Assembly: GCF_010500915.1 (NCBI RefSeq)
Contig: NZ_JAAAWP010000001.1
Location: 124,001 to 188,000, forward strand
Direction: 5' to 3'
DNA from: Alteromonas hispanica
GTDB lineage: Bacteria > Pseudomonadota > Gammaproteobacteria > Enterobacterales > Alteromonadaceae
DNA: 64,000 nucleotides
Shown here: positions 25,851 to 35,070 of the stretch, piece by piece
Layout of the letters: every line of letters starts with the position of its first letter
Position numbering within the stretch: the first letter of the stretch is position 1
The notes under the pieces: generated by a model
Database searches by the model: none
Seen by the model: only the letters and a program-made list of their open reading frames with translations
What the model was told of the DNA's origin: nothing
Program-made: the position numbers and the translations under genes

Positions 25851-27401
25851 ATGAGTGCCTCGAACGTAAAGACTGCCTCAGTAATCTGGTTAAAGCGCGA
25901 CCTCAGGCTTCGCGATCACCAGCCCCTATTCGACGCTGTTCATCAGGGCGAAAATATCATATTACTTTACTGCTGGGAGCCATCGCTCTTAGCAGACCCA
26001 CACATGGACGAACGCCATTGGCGATTTGTCGAACAAAGCATTAACGATATCAACGAGCAACTTCCTGGTGAGGCGAAGGTACTTGAGCTTAATTTGGAAG
26101 TAGAAAGTGCGCTTACCTTAATCAATGAACAAGTCAGAATTGCAAGCCTGAGAAGCTATCAAGAGGTTGGTTTACTGGTTACGTATAACCGGGACAAAAG
26201 GGTAGCAAGATATTGTAATAAAAATAAAATTTCTTTTTGTGAGTGTAATTCAGGGGCTGTAATTAGAGGCTTGCCCAATCGTAAACATTGGCAAGAAAAC
26301 TGGGAGGCTCACTTTAATTCTCCCACGTATGATTTCGATATTCAGGCCGCAAAGTGGTTTCCGTGGTGGAATAATAACAAGCTAACAAAAATGGCCACTA
26401 CCTACTCTGCCTTTACCAAAACCTCTTTGTTTAATGAACACATGCAGCAAGGCGGTGAGCGACGTGCTTGGCACGTAATGAAACACTTTTTCAAAGAACG
26501 CGGGAAAATGTATCACAAGAATATTTCTCGTCCCCACGATGCCAGGCGTTCATGTTCTCGTCTTAGCCCCTACTTAGCGTGGGGAAACGTATCGATAAGG
26601 CAGGTCTATCATTTCGTTGAAACTGAAAAGAAGCACAAGAAAACACTTTCGGCGCCAGACAAAGCTTTGTGGGCGAGAGCTCTTTCGGCGCTAACCTCTC
26701 GTCTTCATTGGCATTGTCACTTTATTCAGAAATTTGAAAGCGAACATGCTATCGAATGGCGGCCCATGAACTCAGCCTACGAAAAGTTTCCGTTTATTGA
26801 CGGGCCAGAGGCGGAGCGGCGTTTTCTTCATTGGAAGAGAGGCACCACAGGTTATCCTCTTGTCGATGCCTGTATGCGAGCACTGTCAAAAACCGGATAT
26901 ATCAACTTCAGAATGCGCGCGATGGTTACCAGCTTTCTGTGCCATCATTTAAACGTTCACTGGATAAAAGCCGCTCATTATCTCGCTACACAATTTTTAG
27001 ATTTTGAACCTGGTATTCATTATCCACAAATCCAGATGCAGGCCAGTGTGACAGGCATTCACACCGTGCGCTTGTATAACCCTCATACTCAGTCTATGAA
27101 ATTAGATCCAGAGGGTGAATTTATAAAGAAGTGGGTTCCGGAACTCGCTGCCCTACCCGGTGATGCAGTGCATGCTCCCTATGCCATTCCGCCTCTAGAA
27201 GCCATGATGATAGACTTCGATATTGAAAGGGACTATGTATTACCTGTGGTTGATATTGTGAGTACCACTAGGCAGACTAGCGAGCGGTTGTGGAGCTATA
27301 GAGAACGAAAAGATGTGTTGCAGGAGGCAAAACGGATAGTGCAGCGCCATACCATGCAAAATAGTCCAAGTAGGCAATGGTTAAAGAAAAAAGTGAAATA
27401 A
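25851..27401 (+). CDS. divergent cryptochrome/photolyase family protein lacking usual electron-transfer residues
   Basis: A 516-residue protein with an N-terminal antenna-like domain ([18 protein letters not shown]) and an FAD-domain core with [26 protein letters not shown]. The segment equivalent to the class I stretch with FAD-proximal Asn and Trp reads instead [20 protein letters not shown], so both residues appear replaced. The C-terminal segment still shows RLYNP and the [10 protein letters not shown] pattern. It is clearly homologous to photolyases but fits neither class I CPD, DASH nor the FeS type. It may be a light sensor, a repair enzyme with changed chemistry or a regulator. The ribosome binding site is weak. 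Likely cotranscribed with cryDASH. Confidence 0.88.
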   Translation: MSASNVKTASVIWLKRDLRLRDHQPLFDAVHQGENIILLYCWEPSLLADPHMDERHWRFVEQSINDINEQLPGEAKVLELNLEVESALTLINEQVRIASLRSYQEVGLLVTYNRDKRVARYCNKNKISFCECNSGAVIRGLPNRKHWQENWEAHFNSPTYDFDIQAAKWFPWWNNNKLTKMATTYSAFTKTSLFNEHMQQGGERRAWHVMKHFFKERGKMYHKNISRPHDARRSCSRLSPYLAWGNVSIRQVYHFVETEKKHKKTLSAPDKALWARALSALTSRLHWHCHFIQKFESEHAIEWRPMNSAYEKFPFIDGPEAERRFLHWKRGTTGYPLVDACMRALSKTGYINFRMRAMVTSFLCHHLNVHWIKAAHYLATQFLDFEPGIHYPQIQMQASVTGIHTVRLYNPHTQSMKLDPEGEFIKKWVPELAALPGDAVHAPYAIPPLEAMMIDFDIERDYVLPVVDIVSTTRQTSERLWSYRERKDVLQEAKRIVQRHTMQNSPSRQWLKKKVK

Positions 27402-27446
27402 ACCACCTTAACAACTTAGATGCTGCTCACTTTTATACACTAACCG

Positions 27447-27734
27447 CTACCGTTCGTTTTTTCTTAACCATTCGGTAAGAAGCTTAATTTGGCCGCATTT
27501 ATAGGCCGCATACATAAGCCGCATGGCGTTTGACATGGCTTCGCTGTCAGTCCAGCCAGTTTTTTCTCTTATTTCGTCATAGCAGACTTTTGCCTCGGGT
27601 GTTACGTAGCCCCGGACGAGTTTTTTACCTGCTTCCTTCTGACGTTCTCTAAAGCGTCGCTGTTTCTCTGCATTCGCTTTTGCTCTATCGCTAATATTTC
27701 TGTTTCGCGCTGTTTTTAGTGGTTTTTCTGTCAT
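27447..27734 (-). CDS. small basic protein with ribbon-helix-helix-like C-terminal part
   Basis: A 95-residue protein starting MTEKPLKTARN. The first 35 residues are very basic (AKANAEKQRRFRERQKEAGKK). A strand-like KLVRGYVTP and two predicted helices (EAKVCYDEIREKTG and SEAMSNAMRLMYAAYK) follow, a pattern seen in ribbon-helix-helix DNA-binding proteins. It is divergent from fabA, and the palindromic FabR-like operator lies between the two starts. The ATG at 27734 is chosen because the upstream in-frame extension starts with TTG and runs across the operator. Its ribosome binding site is weak. The DNA-binding role is inference. Confidence 0.6.
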   Translation of the reverse strand: MTEKPLKTARNRNISDRAKANAEKQRRFRERQKEAGKKLVRGYVTPEAKVCYDEIREKTGWTDSEAMSNAMRLMYAAYKCGQIKLLTEWLRKNER

Positions 27735-27806
27735 AATCGTTACACTTATTATTGAGAATTTAGTGTACCACGCGTTTTTCTTTATAAAAATGACTGTTCG
27801 GAGTTG

Positions 27807-27830
27807 TTTAGCGAACAACTGTTCGCTAAA
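27807..27830. promoter_or_regulatory. FabR-like operator palindrome upstream of fabA
   Basis: TTTAGCGAACA-AC-TGTTCGCTAAA has perfect 11-base arms around a 2-base centre. Its core AGCGAACA-N2-TGTTCGCT differs from the FabR-type operator pattern AGCGTACA-N2-TGTTCGCT known for E. coli fabA/fabB by one base. It ends 34 bases before the fabA start, overlapping the expected promoter. It would link fabA expression to membrane unsaturation through a FabR/DesT-type repressor encoded elsewhere. Confidence 0.75.
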
Positions 27831-27864
27831 TTAGCACTGAAATTTAAAACAATACGAGTTGGGA

Positions 27865-28383
27865 ATGTCAGAGAAAAAAAATAGCTTTACTAGAGACGAC
27901 TTATTAGCGTGCAGTCGAGGCGAGATGTTTGGTCCAGGTAATAGCCAACTTCCTGCACCGAACATGTTAATGATGGACCGCGTGGTTTCCATCACCGAAG
28001 ATGGCGGTGAGCACGGAAAAGGCGAAATTATTGCAGAATTAGATATCAAGCCAGATTTATGGTTTTTTGACTGCCACTTTCCAGGCGACCCAGTAATGCC
28101 GGGGTGTTTAGGCTTAGACGCTATGTGGCAGTTAGTTGGTTTTTTCCTAGGATGGAGCGGCGGACCTGGTAAAGGCAGAGCACTGGGCGTGGGCGAAGTA
28201 AAATTCACAGGGCAAATTTTGCCAACGGCAAAAAAAGTGACGTATAAACTTACTATGAAGCGTGTTATCAAGCGTAAGCTCTTTATGGGCATGGCTGATG
28301 GTAGTGTAGAAGTTGACGGCAGAGAGATATATGTCGCAAAAGATCTCAAAGTTGGCTTATTCCAAGATACATCTAATTTCTAA
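27865..28383 (+). CDS. fabA: 3-hydroxydecanoyl-[acyl-carrier-protein] dehydratase/isomerase FabA
   Basis: A 172-residue enzyme, the same length as E. coli FabA, collinear with it. The catalytic His71 lies in [12 protein letters not shown] and Asp85 in [12 protein letters not shown]. It dehydrates 3-hydroxydecanoyl-ACP and isomerises trans-2- to cis-3-decenoyl-ACP, the branch point of unsaturated fatty acid synthesis. The ATG at 27865 is chosen over an in-frame TTG two codons upstream because it reproduces the family N-terminus. A FabR-like operator lies just upstream and a strong bidirectional terminator downstream, shared with convergent rmf. Confidence 0.97.
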   Translation: MSEKKNSFTRDDLLACSRGEMFGPGNSQLPAPNMLMMDRVVSITEDGGEHGKGEIIAELDIKPDLWFFDCHFPGDPVMPGCLGLDAMWQLVGFFLGWSGGPGKGRALGVGEVKFTGQILPTAKKVTYKLTMKRVIKRKLFMGMADGSVEVDGREIYVAKDLKVGLFQDTSNF

Positions 28384-28400
28384 AGAATTTTAGAGATAAA

Positions 28401-28427
28401 AAAAGCCCCTTTATTAAAGGGGCTTTT
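28401..28427. terminator. bidirectional terminator between fabA and rmf
   Basis: AAAAGCCCCTTT pairs perfectly with AAAGGGGCTTTT around a 3-base loop. T-rich tracts follow on both strands, so it can end both convergent genes. Confidence 0.9.
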
Positions 28428-28459
28428 CCTTTTGCATAATCAGTATAAAAGAGAAAATG

Positions 28460-28636
28460 TTATTTTACACTTAGTCCTAAGTGCCTATCTTCTACCGCCT
28501 CGCGCCATCCACCTAACCACTGTGAACGAGCATCGTTTTGCTGAAATGGACAATTTTCTTTTGCACGGCCACTGATGCCAGCTTGATAGCCTTTAGAATG
28601 TGCACGTGTCATTTTATCTCTTTTTTGTCTTTTCAT
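28460..28636 (-). CDS. rmf: ribosome modulation factor
   Basis: A 58-residue basic protein beginning MKRQKRDKMTRAHSKGYQAG and containing CPFQQNDARSQWLGGWREA, very close to E. coli Rmf (55 residues). Rmf binds the 30S subunit in stationary phase and promotes 100S ribosome dimers. The ATG at 28636 has AGAGG seven bases upstream. It is convergent with fabA, the same order as in many gammaproteobacteria. Confidence 0.96.
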   Translation of the reverse strand: MKRQKRDKMTRAHSKGYQAGISGRAKENCPFQQNDARSQWLGGWREAVEDRHLGLSVK

Positions 28637-28782
28637 TGACTAGCCTCTTTTGTCTGTTGGAAGTACAACAACGTCAGTTCGCGGGCGCTCTACATCTTTA
28701 GTTATCGAAAGTGCCGGAAAATATTTTGTGTACATTACTTAGATAGTGCACTTAGCCAATTGGTTCAAGGGCATTTTGAAAT

Positions 28783-28820
28783 TAAAGTTCTTGACATTTA
28801 ATAAATTGATGAACTTTATA
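28783..28820 (+). promoter_or_regulatory. promoter-like sequence within an 8-bp inverted repeat
   Basis: TTGACA (28791-28796) is followed after 18 bases by TTTATA (28815-28820). The -35 element is flanked by perfect arms TAAAGTTC (28783-28790) and GAACTTTA (28811-28818). It points into DNA without a plus-strand gene, toward the hairpin at 28884-28909. Confidence 0.3.
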
Positions 28821-28883
28821 TGAAATTTTTTTGACAATTTTTAAAATTTTTTATTACACATTAGTCGTGGTTTTAAAATGAAA

Positions 28884-28909
28884 AAAGGCTACTCAACAGA
28901 GCAGCCTTT
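28884..28909 (-). terminator. terminator after the DUF3466 gene
   Basis: AAAGGCT with an inner CTC/GAG pair and AGCCTTT form an interrupted stem with loop AACA; on the minus strand a T-run follows. Confidence 0.8.
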
Positions 28910-28961
28910 CGATTTTTATCACAAATTATGTGAGAACAAATACTCAAGTATAGCAGCTTTA

Positions 28962-30734
28962 TTATTTACTCAGCGCTTTACTTTTTACCCTGCGACGGAA
29001 TACTCCCGCACATAAAATACCGAACATAGCTAACCACCCCATAGATGCAGCCTGCCTTTCGTAAGGCTGTTCATCTTCTGGTACCTCACAATCGTCTATC
29101 TCACCGTTTGCTATGGGTGAGAGCTTGACCGCCACTATTGCATCAATATCAGTAGTTTCACCGGCGCTGTCTAAAATCTCGACACCAGTAACTTCCTTCG
29201 CAGTGGTTCTTATCCGCGCATTAACCAAAATTTCATTGTTGTCGTTAATATCTACGGCTTCAATTAGCTCATAAGTATTATCACACGCTACTAAGTCGTT
29301 AAGATTAACCAGCTCTTCAGTATCAATGTTATACATGAATGCTGCCTGCTCGCGCTGAGTTTCATTGGTTGCCGCTACGTCGGCACTGCCCACAACAATA
29401 TTATTGTTGTTTATAGCATTAGGCGTTACCCCCGCACTGGTGAAGAAACCGTCAGGATAGAATTTTTCTTGCGAGTCTAGGTTGTAAACAAATAGCTTAG
29501 AGCGAGATGCCGTGTCTGATGGCGGCAATACTGCGCCAGTTACCCAATTGTTATCATTAATTGCAATTGCTTGGCTGATAATGTTTTCGTCACGTGGCAA
29601 CAGTTCAACAGTTTCACCGTCTCTAAATACCGTTGCGACACGCTCACTTTCCGCTCTTCGCGACTGATTCGGACGAGTAATGGCAACGAATTCACCCGTT
29701 AGGCTCTCACCTACTGCAATACCTTGGTTGTTGATATCAAATGCGTAAGTGTAAAGATAAAAGGTATTGTCCTCAGCCGGTTCTTCAAGCAGTGGGTATG
29801 TCTGTGTGCTTATTACGTCGCCGTTAACATCAAGCTGCCAAATAGTGGCATTAACTTCTGACAAATTGACAAAGGCTGGCGCGGTTGCAACTTGCGTATT
29901 AATAAAGGGCGACGTAATACGGGGCGCGGTGAAATCGCCGGTATATAAATTAAATAAACAGCGACCGATGGAAATATCGCCGCGCTCTTCATCGTCATCA
30001 CAGCGTTCTCTCGCCTCGTCTACTGATGTTTGGAAACTTACAGTACTGAAACCCGCAACTTGTAGATTGTTGTTAATCGCCCGTGCTGAAGCGAAGCCAC
30101 CTAAGGTATCGTCTACTGGTGGTAATACTTTGGTTTCCCCTGAGACTTGAACAAAAGCTTGCTGCGAAGATTCTGGATACGTGTATTTAATGATATCGCC
30201 GTCTTCATTCTCGTATTCATCAAGAATAACTAAGCCACCCGAATCACCCACAATGTAATCACCACTCAGACTGTCTCGTCCAAATGCTTCAACAGACTGT
30301 GTGTAATCATCGAATTTATCGGTAATCTTATCTAACCCTGGTACTAATTCAGCATCTACTGTGTCGGTAACGTAGGTTCTAAATTGGGCTAACTTTTGAA
30401 TTTGAGGAAGCGTTGGGTTAGAAATTAAATAACTGACTATTGACGAATAGTCTGAGTCAGTAAATACACCTTGGCGAGCTGACTCTTCGTCTTCAAGCGC
30501 TGGACCAAATTGTTCAAAAAACGTGGTCCCCTCGATGAGTTGCTCTACGTCAATAGGCGGGCTGTATTCAAGCTGCGCTATAGTAAGCATTTGTCCGGCC
30601 TCATCTATAGAGCGACCAAAGTTACTGCGTGCAGTATCCTGTAATGGAAGAGGTGTCACTGAATAAGTGGCGGCAAACGCCGAAACACTTCCTGTTGCCA
30701 ACAGAACGGCGGCGGCAAGCTGAGTTCGTTTCAT
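28962..30734 (-). CDS. DUF3466 family secreted protein with C-terminal sorting-like tail
   Basis: A 590-residue protein with a signal peptide (cleavage after about AFA at residue 22) and several AINDNN- and DINNQG-type repeats typical of DUF3466 proteins, which may form a propeller-like fold. The C-terminus is ASMGWLAMFGILCAGVFRRR plus a short basic end, that is, a small motif, a membrane helix and an Arg cluster, resembling GlyGly-CTERM signals cleaved by rhombosortase. This suggests membrane or surface processing. The gene follows uup by 12 bases and ends in a terminator. Its function is unknown. Confidence 0.87.
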   Translation of the reverse strand: MKRTQLAAAVLLATGSVSAFAATYSVTPLPLQDTARSNFGRSIDEAGQMLTIAQLEYSPPIDVEQLIEGTTFFEQFGPALEDEESARQGVFTDSDYSSIVSYLISNPTLPQIQKLAQFRTYVTDTVDAELVPGLDKITDKFDDYTQSVEAFGRDSLSGDYIVGDSGGLVILDEYENEDGDIIKYTYPESSQQAFVQVSGETKVLPPVDDTLGGFASARAINNNLQVAGFSTVSFQTSVDEARERCDDDEERGDISIGRCLFNLYTGDFTAPRITSPFINTQVATAPAFVNLSEVNATIWQLDVNGDVISTQTYPLLEEPAEDNTFYLYTYAFDINNQGIAVGESLTGEFVAITRPNQSRRAESERVATVFRDGETVELLPRDENIISQAIAINDNNWVTGAVLPPSDTASRSKLFVYNLDSQEKFYPDGFFTSAGVTPNAINNNNIVVGSADVAATNETQREQAAFMYNIDTEELVNLNDLVACDNTYELIEAVDINDNNEILVNARIRTTAKEVTGVEILDSAGETTDIDAIVAVKLSPIANGEIDDCEVPEDEQPYERQAASMGWLAMFGILCAGVFRRRVKSKALSK

Positions 30735-30746
30735 CTAAAATCCTAT

Positions 30747-32687
30747 TTACTGCTGATTATCTTCCAGCATACTTTCTAATTCGTCCCAGCGCGCATATTT
30801 CTGGGACAGCAATAATTCTTTATCCGCTAAAAGTGCAAGCGTTTTTGCGGTGGCGTCACTGTCTTGTTTGAAAAAGTCAGGATCATTAACCTGTTCCTGC
30901 ATTTCTTCTAACTCTGCTTCAAGGTTTTCTAACTCGGCAGGAAGCGATTCCAGTTCACGCTGATCTTTATATGATAACTTTTTCGTCTTTCGGGGAGAAG
31001 ACTTAGCACTAGGACTGTCTGAAGCGGAATTAGTTTCATTCCTCGTCTTGGCTTTCTCTTCTTTTTCAATTTGAAGACGCTTTTCCTGCTGCCCTTTATA
31101 CCAGCTTTCAACGTCTGAGAAACCCCCAATAAATTCCCTTAACTGCCCTTGGCCCTCAAATACCAGACTGCTGTTGGCCACATTATCAACAAACTCTCTA
31201 TCATGGCTTACTAATAACACTGTACCCGTGTACTCGTTTAGCAGTGTTTCTAACATTTCCAATGTTTCTACATCAAGATCGTTTGTCGGTTCATCGAGAA
31301 CAAGTAAATTGCTTGGCTTTAGCATCAACTTTGCCAGCATAAGACGATTCTTTTCACCACCCGATAAGGATTTTACCGGTGCATTTACCCGCTCTGGTGT
31401 AAAAAGGTAGTCTTGTAAGTAGCTGATCACATGTCTAGGGTGGCCGTTAACCATGAGGTCACGCTTCCCATCGCCAACCGCATCGATAACGGTTTGCTCA
31501 AGGTCCAGGCCGTGCCTATGTTGGTCAAAATAGGCCACTTCTAAATTTGTGCCGCGCTTGCAGCTCCCTGCGTCTGGCTGCAACTCCCCTAGCAGTAATT
31601 TGATAAGCGTACTTTTGCCGCTTCCGTTAGGGCCAATAAGCGCAAGTTTGTCGCCACGCAAAACGTTGAGACTGAGTGATTTGACAATGCAAAGGTCGCC
31701 AATGTTGTACGACAAGTTTTCCACTTCAAAAACCATTTTGCCAGAGCGTGCAGCCTGGTGCTGACTCACCATGGCGCTGCCTTGTACTGCACGCCTAGCT
31801 TTGCGTTCATCTCGAAGTTTTTTGAGGGCTCTCACACGACCTTCGTTTCTCGTACGACGAGCTTTAATTCCCTGCCGAATCCACACTTCTTCTTGCGCTA
31901 GTTTTTTGTCAAACTCCGCATTTTGTGAAGACTCTACCTCTAAATCGTGCTGCTTTTTCTCTAGGTAGGTTTCGTAATTACCCGGATAACTGGTTACCGA
32001 ACCTCTGTCTAAGTCAATGATCCGCGTTGCCATAGACCGAATAAAGGCCCGGTCATGACTGACAAAGACAATCGCGCCATTATAATTACTTAAGCTCGAC
32101 TCCAGCCAACGAATCATTTCAATGTCTAAGTGGTTGGTAGGTTCATCAAGTAACAATAGGTCTGGTGAGCGCACCAAGGCTCTTGCAAGTGCCGCTTTGC
32201 GACGCCAGCCACCGGATAGTGTAGACAACGAGGTGTCTGGCTCTAGTTTCAGCATGGTTAAGGTTTGTTCTATTTGTTGCTCGAACTGCCATGCATCTCG
32301 CGCCTCTAATGCTTCTTGAAGGCGCTGTAACTTATTGAGGTTAGCCTCGCTTGGATCATCACCTACAAGTCGGGTTTGGTGAAAATAGGCTTTTAGCGTC
32401 TCGCCGATATCAGACAGTCCCTCAGCAACATAGTCGAAAAGAGTAACATCGGTGGTTTGTGGAGGGTCTTGTTCTAGGCGCGCAATAACAATATTGTTCT
32501 CTATGATCCGCTGGCCTTCATCAGCAATAACATCCCCAGAAATAACTTTCATTAGGGTTGACTTACCACTGCCGTTTCGACCAACCAAGCACACTCTCTC
32601 TTTCGGTTGAACGATAAGCTCTACACCATCTAATAACGGCGGATTACCGTAAATAACAGTAATATTTTTTAACTGCAAAATACTCAC
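30747..32687 (-). CDS. uup: ABC-F family ATPase Uup
   Basis: A 646-residue protein with two ATP-binding cassettes and no membrane segments. Walker A motifs GRNGSGKST and GPNGSGKST, signatures LSGGWRRKAAL and LSGGEKNRLML, and Walker B LLLDEPTNHLD and LVLDEPTNDLD are all visible. The C-terminal 80 residues form a charged coiled coil, the DNA-binding tail that identifies Uup among ABC-F proteins. It is linked to transposon precise excision control and ribosome-related functions in E. coli. It begins with a GTG that overlaps the stop codon of the glutaredoxin-like gene (GTGA). Confidence 0.93.
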   Translation of the reverse strand: MSILQLKNITVIYGNPPLLDGVELIVQPKERVCLVGRNGSGKSTLMKVISGDVIADEGQRIIENNIVIARLEQDPPQTTDVTLFDYVAEGLSDIGETLKAYFHQTRLVGDDPSEANLNKLQRLQEALEARDAWQFEQQIEQTLTMLKLEPDTSLSTLSGGWRRKAALARALVRSPDLLLLDEPTNHLDIEMIRWLESSLSNYNGAIVFVSHDRAFIRSMATRIIDLDRGSVTSYPGNYETYLEKKQHDLEVESSQNAEFDKKLAQEEVWIRQGIKARRTRNEGRVRALKKLRDERKARRAVQGSAMVSQHQAARSGKMVFEVENLSYNIGDLCIVKSLSLNVLRGDKLALIGPNGSGKSTLIKLLLGELQPDAGSCKRGTNLEVAYFDQHRHGLDLEQTVIDAVGDGKRDLMVNGHPRHVISYLQDYLFTPERVNAPVKSLSGGEKNRLMLAKLMLKPSNLLVLDEPTNDLDVETLEMLETLLNEYTGTVLLVSHDREFVDNVANSSLVFEGQGQLREFIGGFSDVESWYKGQQEKRLQIEKEEKAKTRNETNSASDSPSAKSSPRKTKKLSYKDQRELESLPAELENLEAELEEMQEQVNDPDFFKQDSDATAKTLALLADKELLLSQKYARWDELESMLEDNQQ

Positions 32688-32917
32688 TGCAGAAATGCCT
32701 CCACGTCAGCTGTAGTAAATGGCCAACCTAATTCTTTGCCATTATCCTCCCGTTTTAAAACGGGAATGCGGGCACCATATAAATGGTACAAATCGGTGCT
32801 GTCTCTAATGTTAAGTTTTTCTACGTTTAATTCTGAAAAGCTGCTGGCGTTTTGCAGTTCCACATCTGCCAAATCGCATAGGCTGCATTGAGGACCGGTG
32901 TAAAAAAATATCTTCAT
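32684..32917 (-). CDS. glutaredoxin-like protein (DUF836)
   Basis: A 77-residue thioredoxin-fold protein starting MKIFFYTGPQCSLCDLA, with a C-x2-C redox motif and the cis-proline segment RIPVLKRE. Small proteins of this type are annotated as DUF836/glutaredoxin-like and commonly sit between rlmL and uup. The ATG at 32917 overlaps the rlmL stop codon as ATGA, and its stop overlaps the uup GTG start, so the three are translationally coupled. Confidence 0.9.
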   Translation of the reverse strand: MKIFFYTGPQCSLCDLADVELQNASSFSELNVEKLNIRDSTDLYHLYGARIPVLKREDNGKELGWPFTTADVEAFLQ

Positions 32918-35010
32918 AGTTTTAGCGTCCAACACTGGTGTATTTTGCCCTTTCTTGCGAAGTCTTCTGGAATAGTTTGTTGGGTTATATTTTCGATTGT
33001 AAAACCGAGAGCCTCGAGAGCCGAATTATCGAGCTTAAATCCGCGCTTGTTATTAGAGAAAATCACTGTACCGTTTTTATTCAAGCATGCATGAGCGCGA
33101 GTAAGCATATCTACATGGTCTCGTTGCACATCCCATGTATTACTCATTCTTTTAGAGTTTGAAAATGATGGCGGGTCAATAAAAATTAGGTCGTATTTGC
33201 CTTTGTGGTCGGCTAACCATGCAGTGCAATCGGCCTGCACGAACGCATGAGGACCCTCGAGCTTATTTAACGCTACGTTTTTCTTTGCCCAATCTAGATA
33301 GGTGTTCGACATATCTACCGTGGTAACTGATTTAGCGCCACCTTTTGCAGCAAATACCGACACGCTGCCAGTGTAAGAGAAGAGGTTAAGTACGTCTTTC
33401 CCTTTCGCCATTTTCATCACAATCTGGCGCGTATCGCGGTGATCTAGAAACAGTCCGGTGTCTAAGTAATCGGTAAGGTTCACCAAAAAGCGAGCACCGT
33501 TTTCATACACTTCCATCATGTCGCCAGACTGATTAATCTTTTCGTACTGCTTGGTTCCTTTTTGCTGACTGCGTACTTTCAGCACAATATTTTTAGGCGC
33601 TATCCCTGTTACCGCAGGTAAATGTAGCAAAACCTCTTGCAGGCGTTTACGCGCTTTATCTTCAGACACCGTTTTCGGTGGAGCGTACTCCTGCACTACC
33701 AACCAGTCGTCATACTTATCGATAGCCACATTGTAATCTGGTAGGTCAGCATCATAAATGCGATAGCAGTTGGTGTCGGCATTTTTTAACCAAGGTTTCA
33801 GCTTTTTTAGGTTTTTCTTGAGTCGGTTTGCGAACTCATGATTACCCGCATCTTCACTAAATTGGACGGTATTCTCTTCGTTTAACACATAATTAGCTAA
33901 GCGACATTCTAGTTTTCCGTTGTTCATTGCGTAATCTTTCGAGGCGCGTAATTTAAGCACGCGCAACAGATCCCGATTACTGCTTAACAGCGATACATGC
34001 CAACCTTTCCAAGCTTCTTTAAAGCGCTTTCCCCATTCACTGAATAGAGGAATGAGGGATGTAAGTTCGCCAAGTCGCTCGCCGTAAGGTGGATTAGAAA
34101 CTATATATCCCGGCGTTGATACCGGAGGCGATGATTTTGTGGCGTCTTGCTGACTAAACGCAATATCGTTATACACACCAGCATAATCGGCATTAGCTTT
34201 AGCTATGGATACCATCTTTCTGCTGAAATCTGCAGCATAAATTCCGCTCGCCGAAGGTTTCTGATTAGCCAACGCGTCATCTACTAGGGTATCCCATAGT
34301 TTTTCTTCGTGGCCCAACCATTTGGTAAAGCCCCAGTAAGAGCGCTTAATTCCTGGTGCTATATTTCTCGCAATATAGGCCGCTTCAATAGCAATAGTTC
34401 CTGAACCACACATTAAATCAACCAGAGGTGCTTCGGTATTTTCGGTCCAGCCACTGCGCATGAGCATGGCACATGCAATATGTTCTTTAAGAGGAGCATC
34501 ACCGGTTTCTTGTCGATAAGCGCGCTGGTGCAAACTGGCACCGGACAAGTCGATACCCATAATCACGTTGTCACGTTGTAGCTTCGCGTAAACTGAAATG
34601 TCAGGATGCCTGCGCTCCACAGACGGTCTTGCCAACCCTTGTTCTACGAAGGTATCAACGATAGCGTCTTTGATACGAACCGCGCCAAACTGAGTGTTTT
34701 TAATCGCGAAATTTGTTCCTACAAATTGTACTGACAGTGTATGACGAGAGTCCATTTGCATCTGCCAATCTACGCTCATAGCCGTATTGTAAAGACTCTC
34801 TGCGTTGTTAGCTTTACCAGAGGCTAAGACCCATATAACCCGGTTAGCCAGCCGAGACCATAAACAAAGTTTATAGGCATCTTCCTTAGTGCCCTCGAAC
34901 TGCAGCATGCCCGGCGCCTGCTTTATTTGTGCCTGTGGACATAAATTAAGTATTTCTTGTTTGAGCAGTTCGTCGAGACCGCGGCTGGTAGTCACCAGAA
35001 TTGTATTCAT
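32914..35010 (-). CDS. rlmL: bifunctional 23S rRNA methyltransferase RlmL/RlmK
   Basis: A 698-residue fusion. The N-terminal half has a THUMP domain and an N2-guanine methyltransferase with the catalytic NPPYGERLG motif (m2G2445). The C-terminal half is an m7G2069 methyltransferase with a SAM-binding LNLFSYTGSVSVFAAKGGA motif and IDPPSFSNSKRM. Length and domain order equal the E. coli protein. AGGTAA precedes the ATG. It heads the rlmL-grx-uup-DUF3466 transcription unit. Confidence 0.96.
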   Translation of the reverse strand: MNTILVTTSRGLDELLKQEILNLCPQAQIKQAPGMLQFEGTKEDAYKLCLWSRLANRVIWVLASGKANNAESLYNTAMSVDWQMQMDSRHTLSVQFVGTNFAIKNTQFGAVRIKDAIVDTFVEQGLARPSVERRHPDISVYAKLQRDNVIMGIDLSGASLHQRAYRQETGDAPLKEHIACAMLMRSGWTENTEAPLVDLMCGSGTIAIEAAYIARNIAPGIKRSYWGFTKWLGHEEKLWDTLVDDALANQKPSASGIYAADFSRKMVSIAKANADYAGVYNDIAFSQQDATKSSPPVSTPGYIVSNPPYGERLGELTSLIPLFSEWGKRFKEAWKGWHVSLLSSNRDLLRVLKLRASKDYAMNNGKLECRLANYVLNEENTVQFSEDAGNHEFANRLKKNLKKLKPWLKNADTNCYRIYDADLPDYNVAIDKYDDWLVVQEYAPPKTVSEDKARKRLQEVLLHLPAVTGIAPKNIVLKVRSQQKGTKQYEKINQSGDMMEVYENGARFLVNLTDYLDTGLFLDHRDTRQIVMKMAKGKDVLNLFSYTGSVSVFAAKGGAKSVTTVDMSNTYLDWAKKNVALNKLEGPHAFVQADCTAWLADHKGKYDLIFIDPPSFSNSKRMSNTWDVQRDHVDMLTRAHACLNKNGTVIFSNNKRGFKLDNSALEALGFTIENITQQTIPEDFARKGKIHQCWTLKL

Positions 35011-35070
35011 TCATTTACCTGTAGTGGCAAGGGGCAGCAATACCCCGTGCTTTATGTGAAATCGAGCGTA

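Larger units (their letters stand above)
28637..28961. other. gap between rmf and the DUF3466 gene
   Basis: This 325-base AT-rich gap carries the rmf promoter region, a plus-strand promoter-like sequence with flanking inverted repeat (28783-28820) and the DUF3466 terminator. No coding sequence is seen. Confidence 0.5.

Noticed and set aside
35031-35046. GGGG...CCCC hairpin between rlmL and pyrD as a terminator
   Set aside because: Only four G-C pairs and no T-run in either direction.
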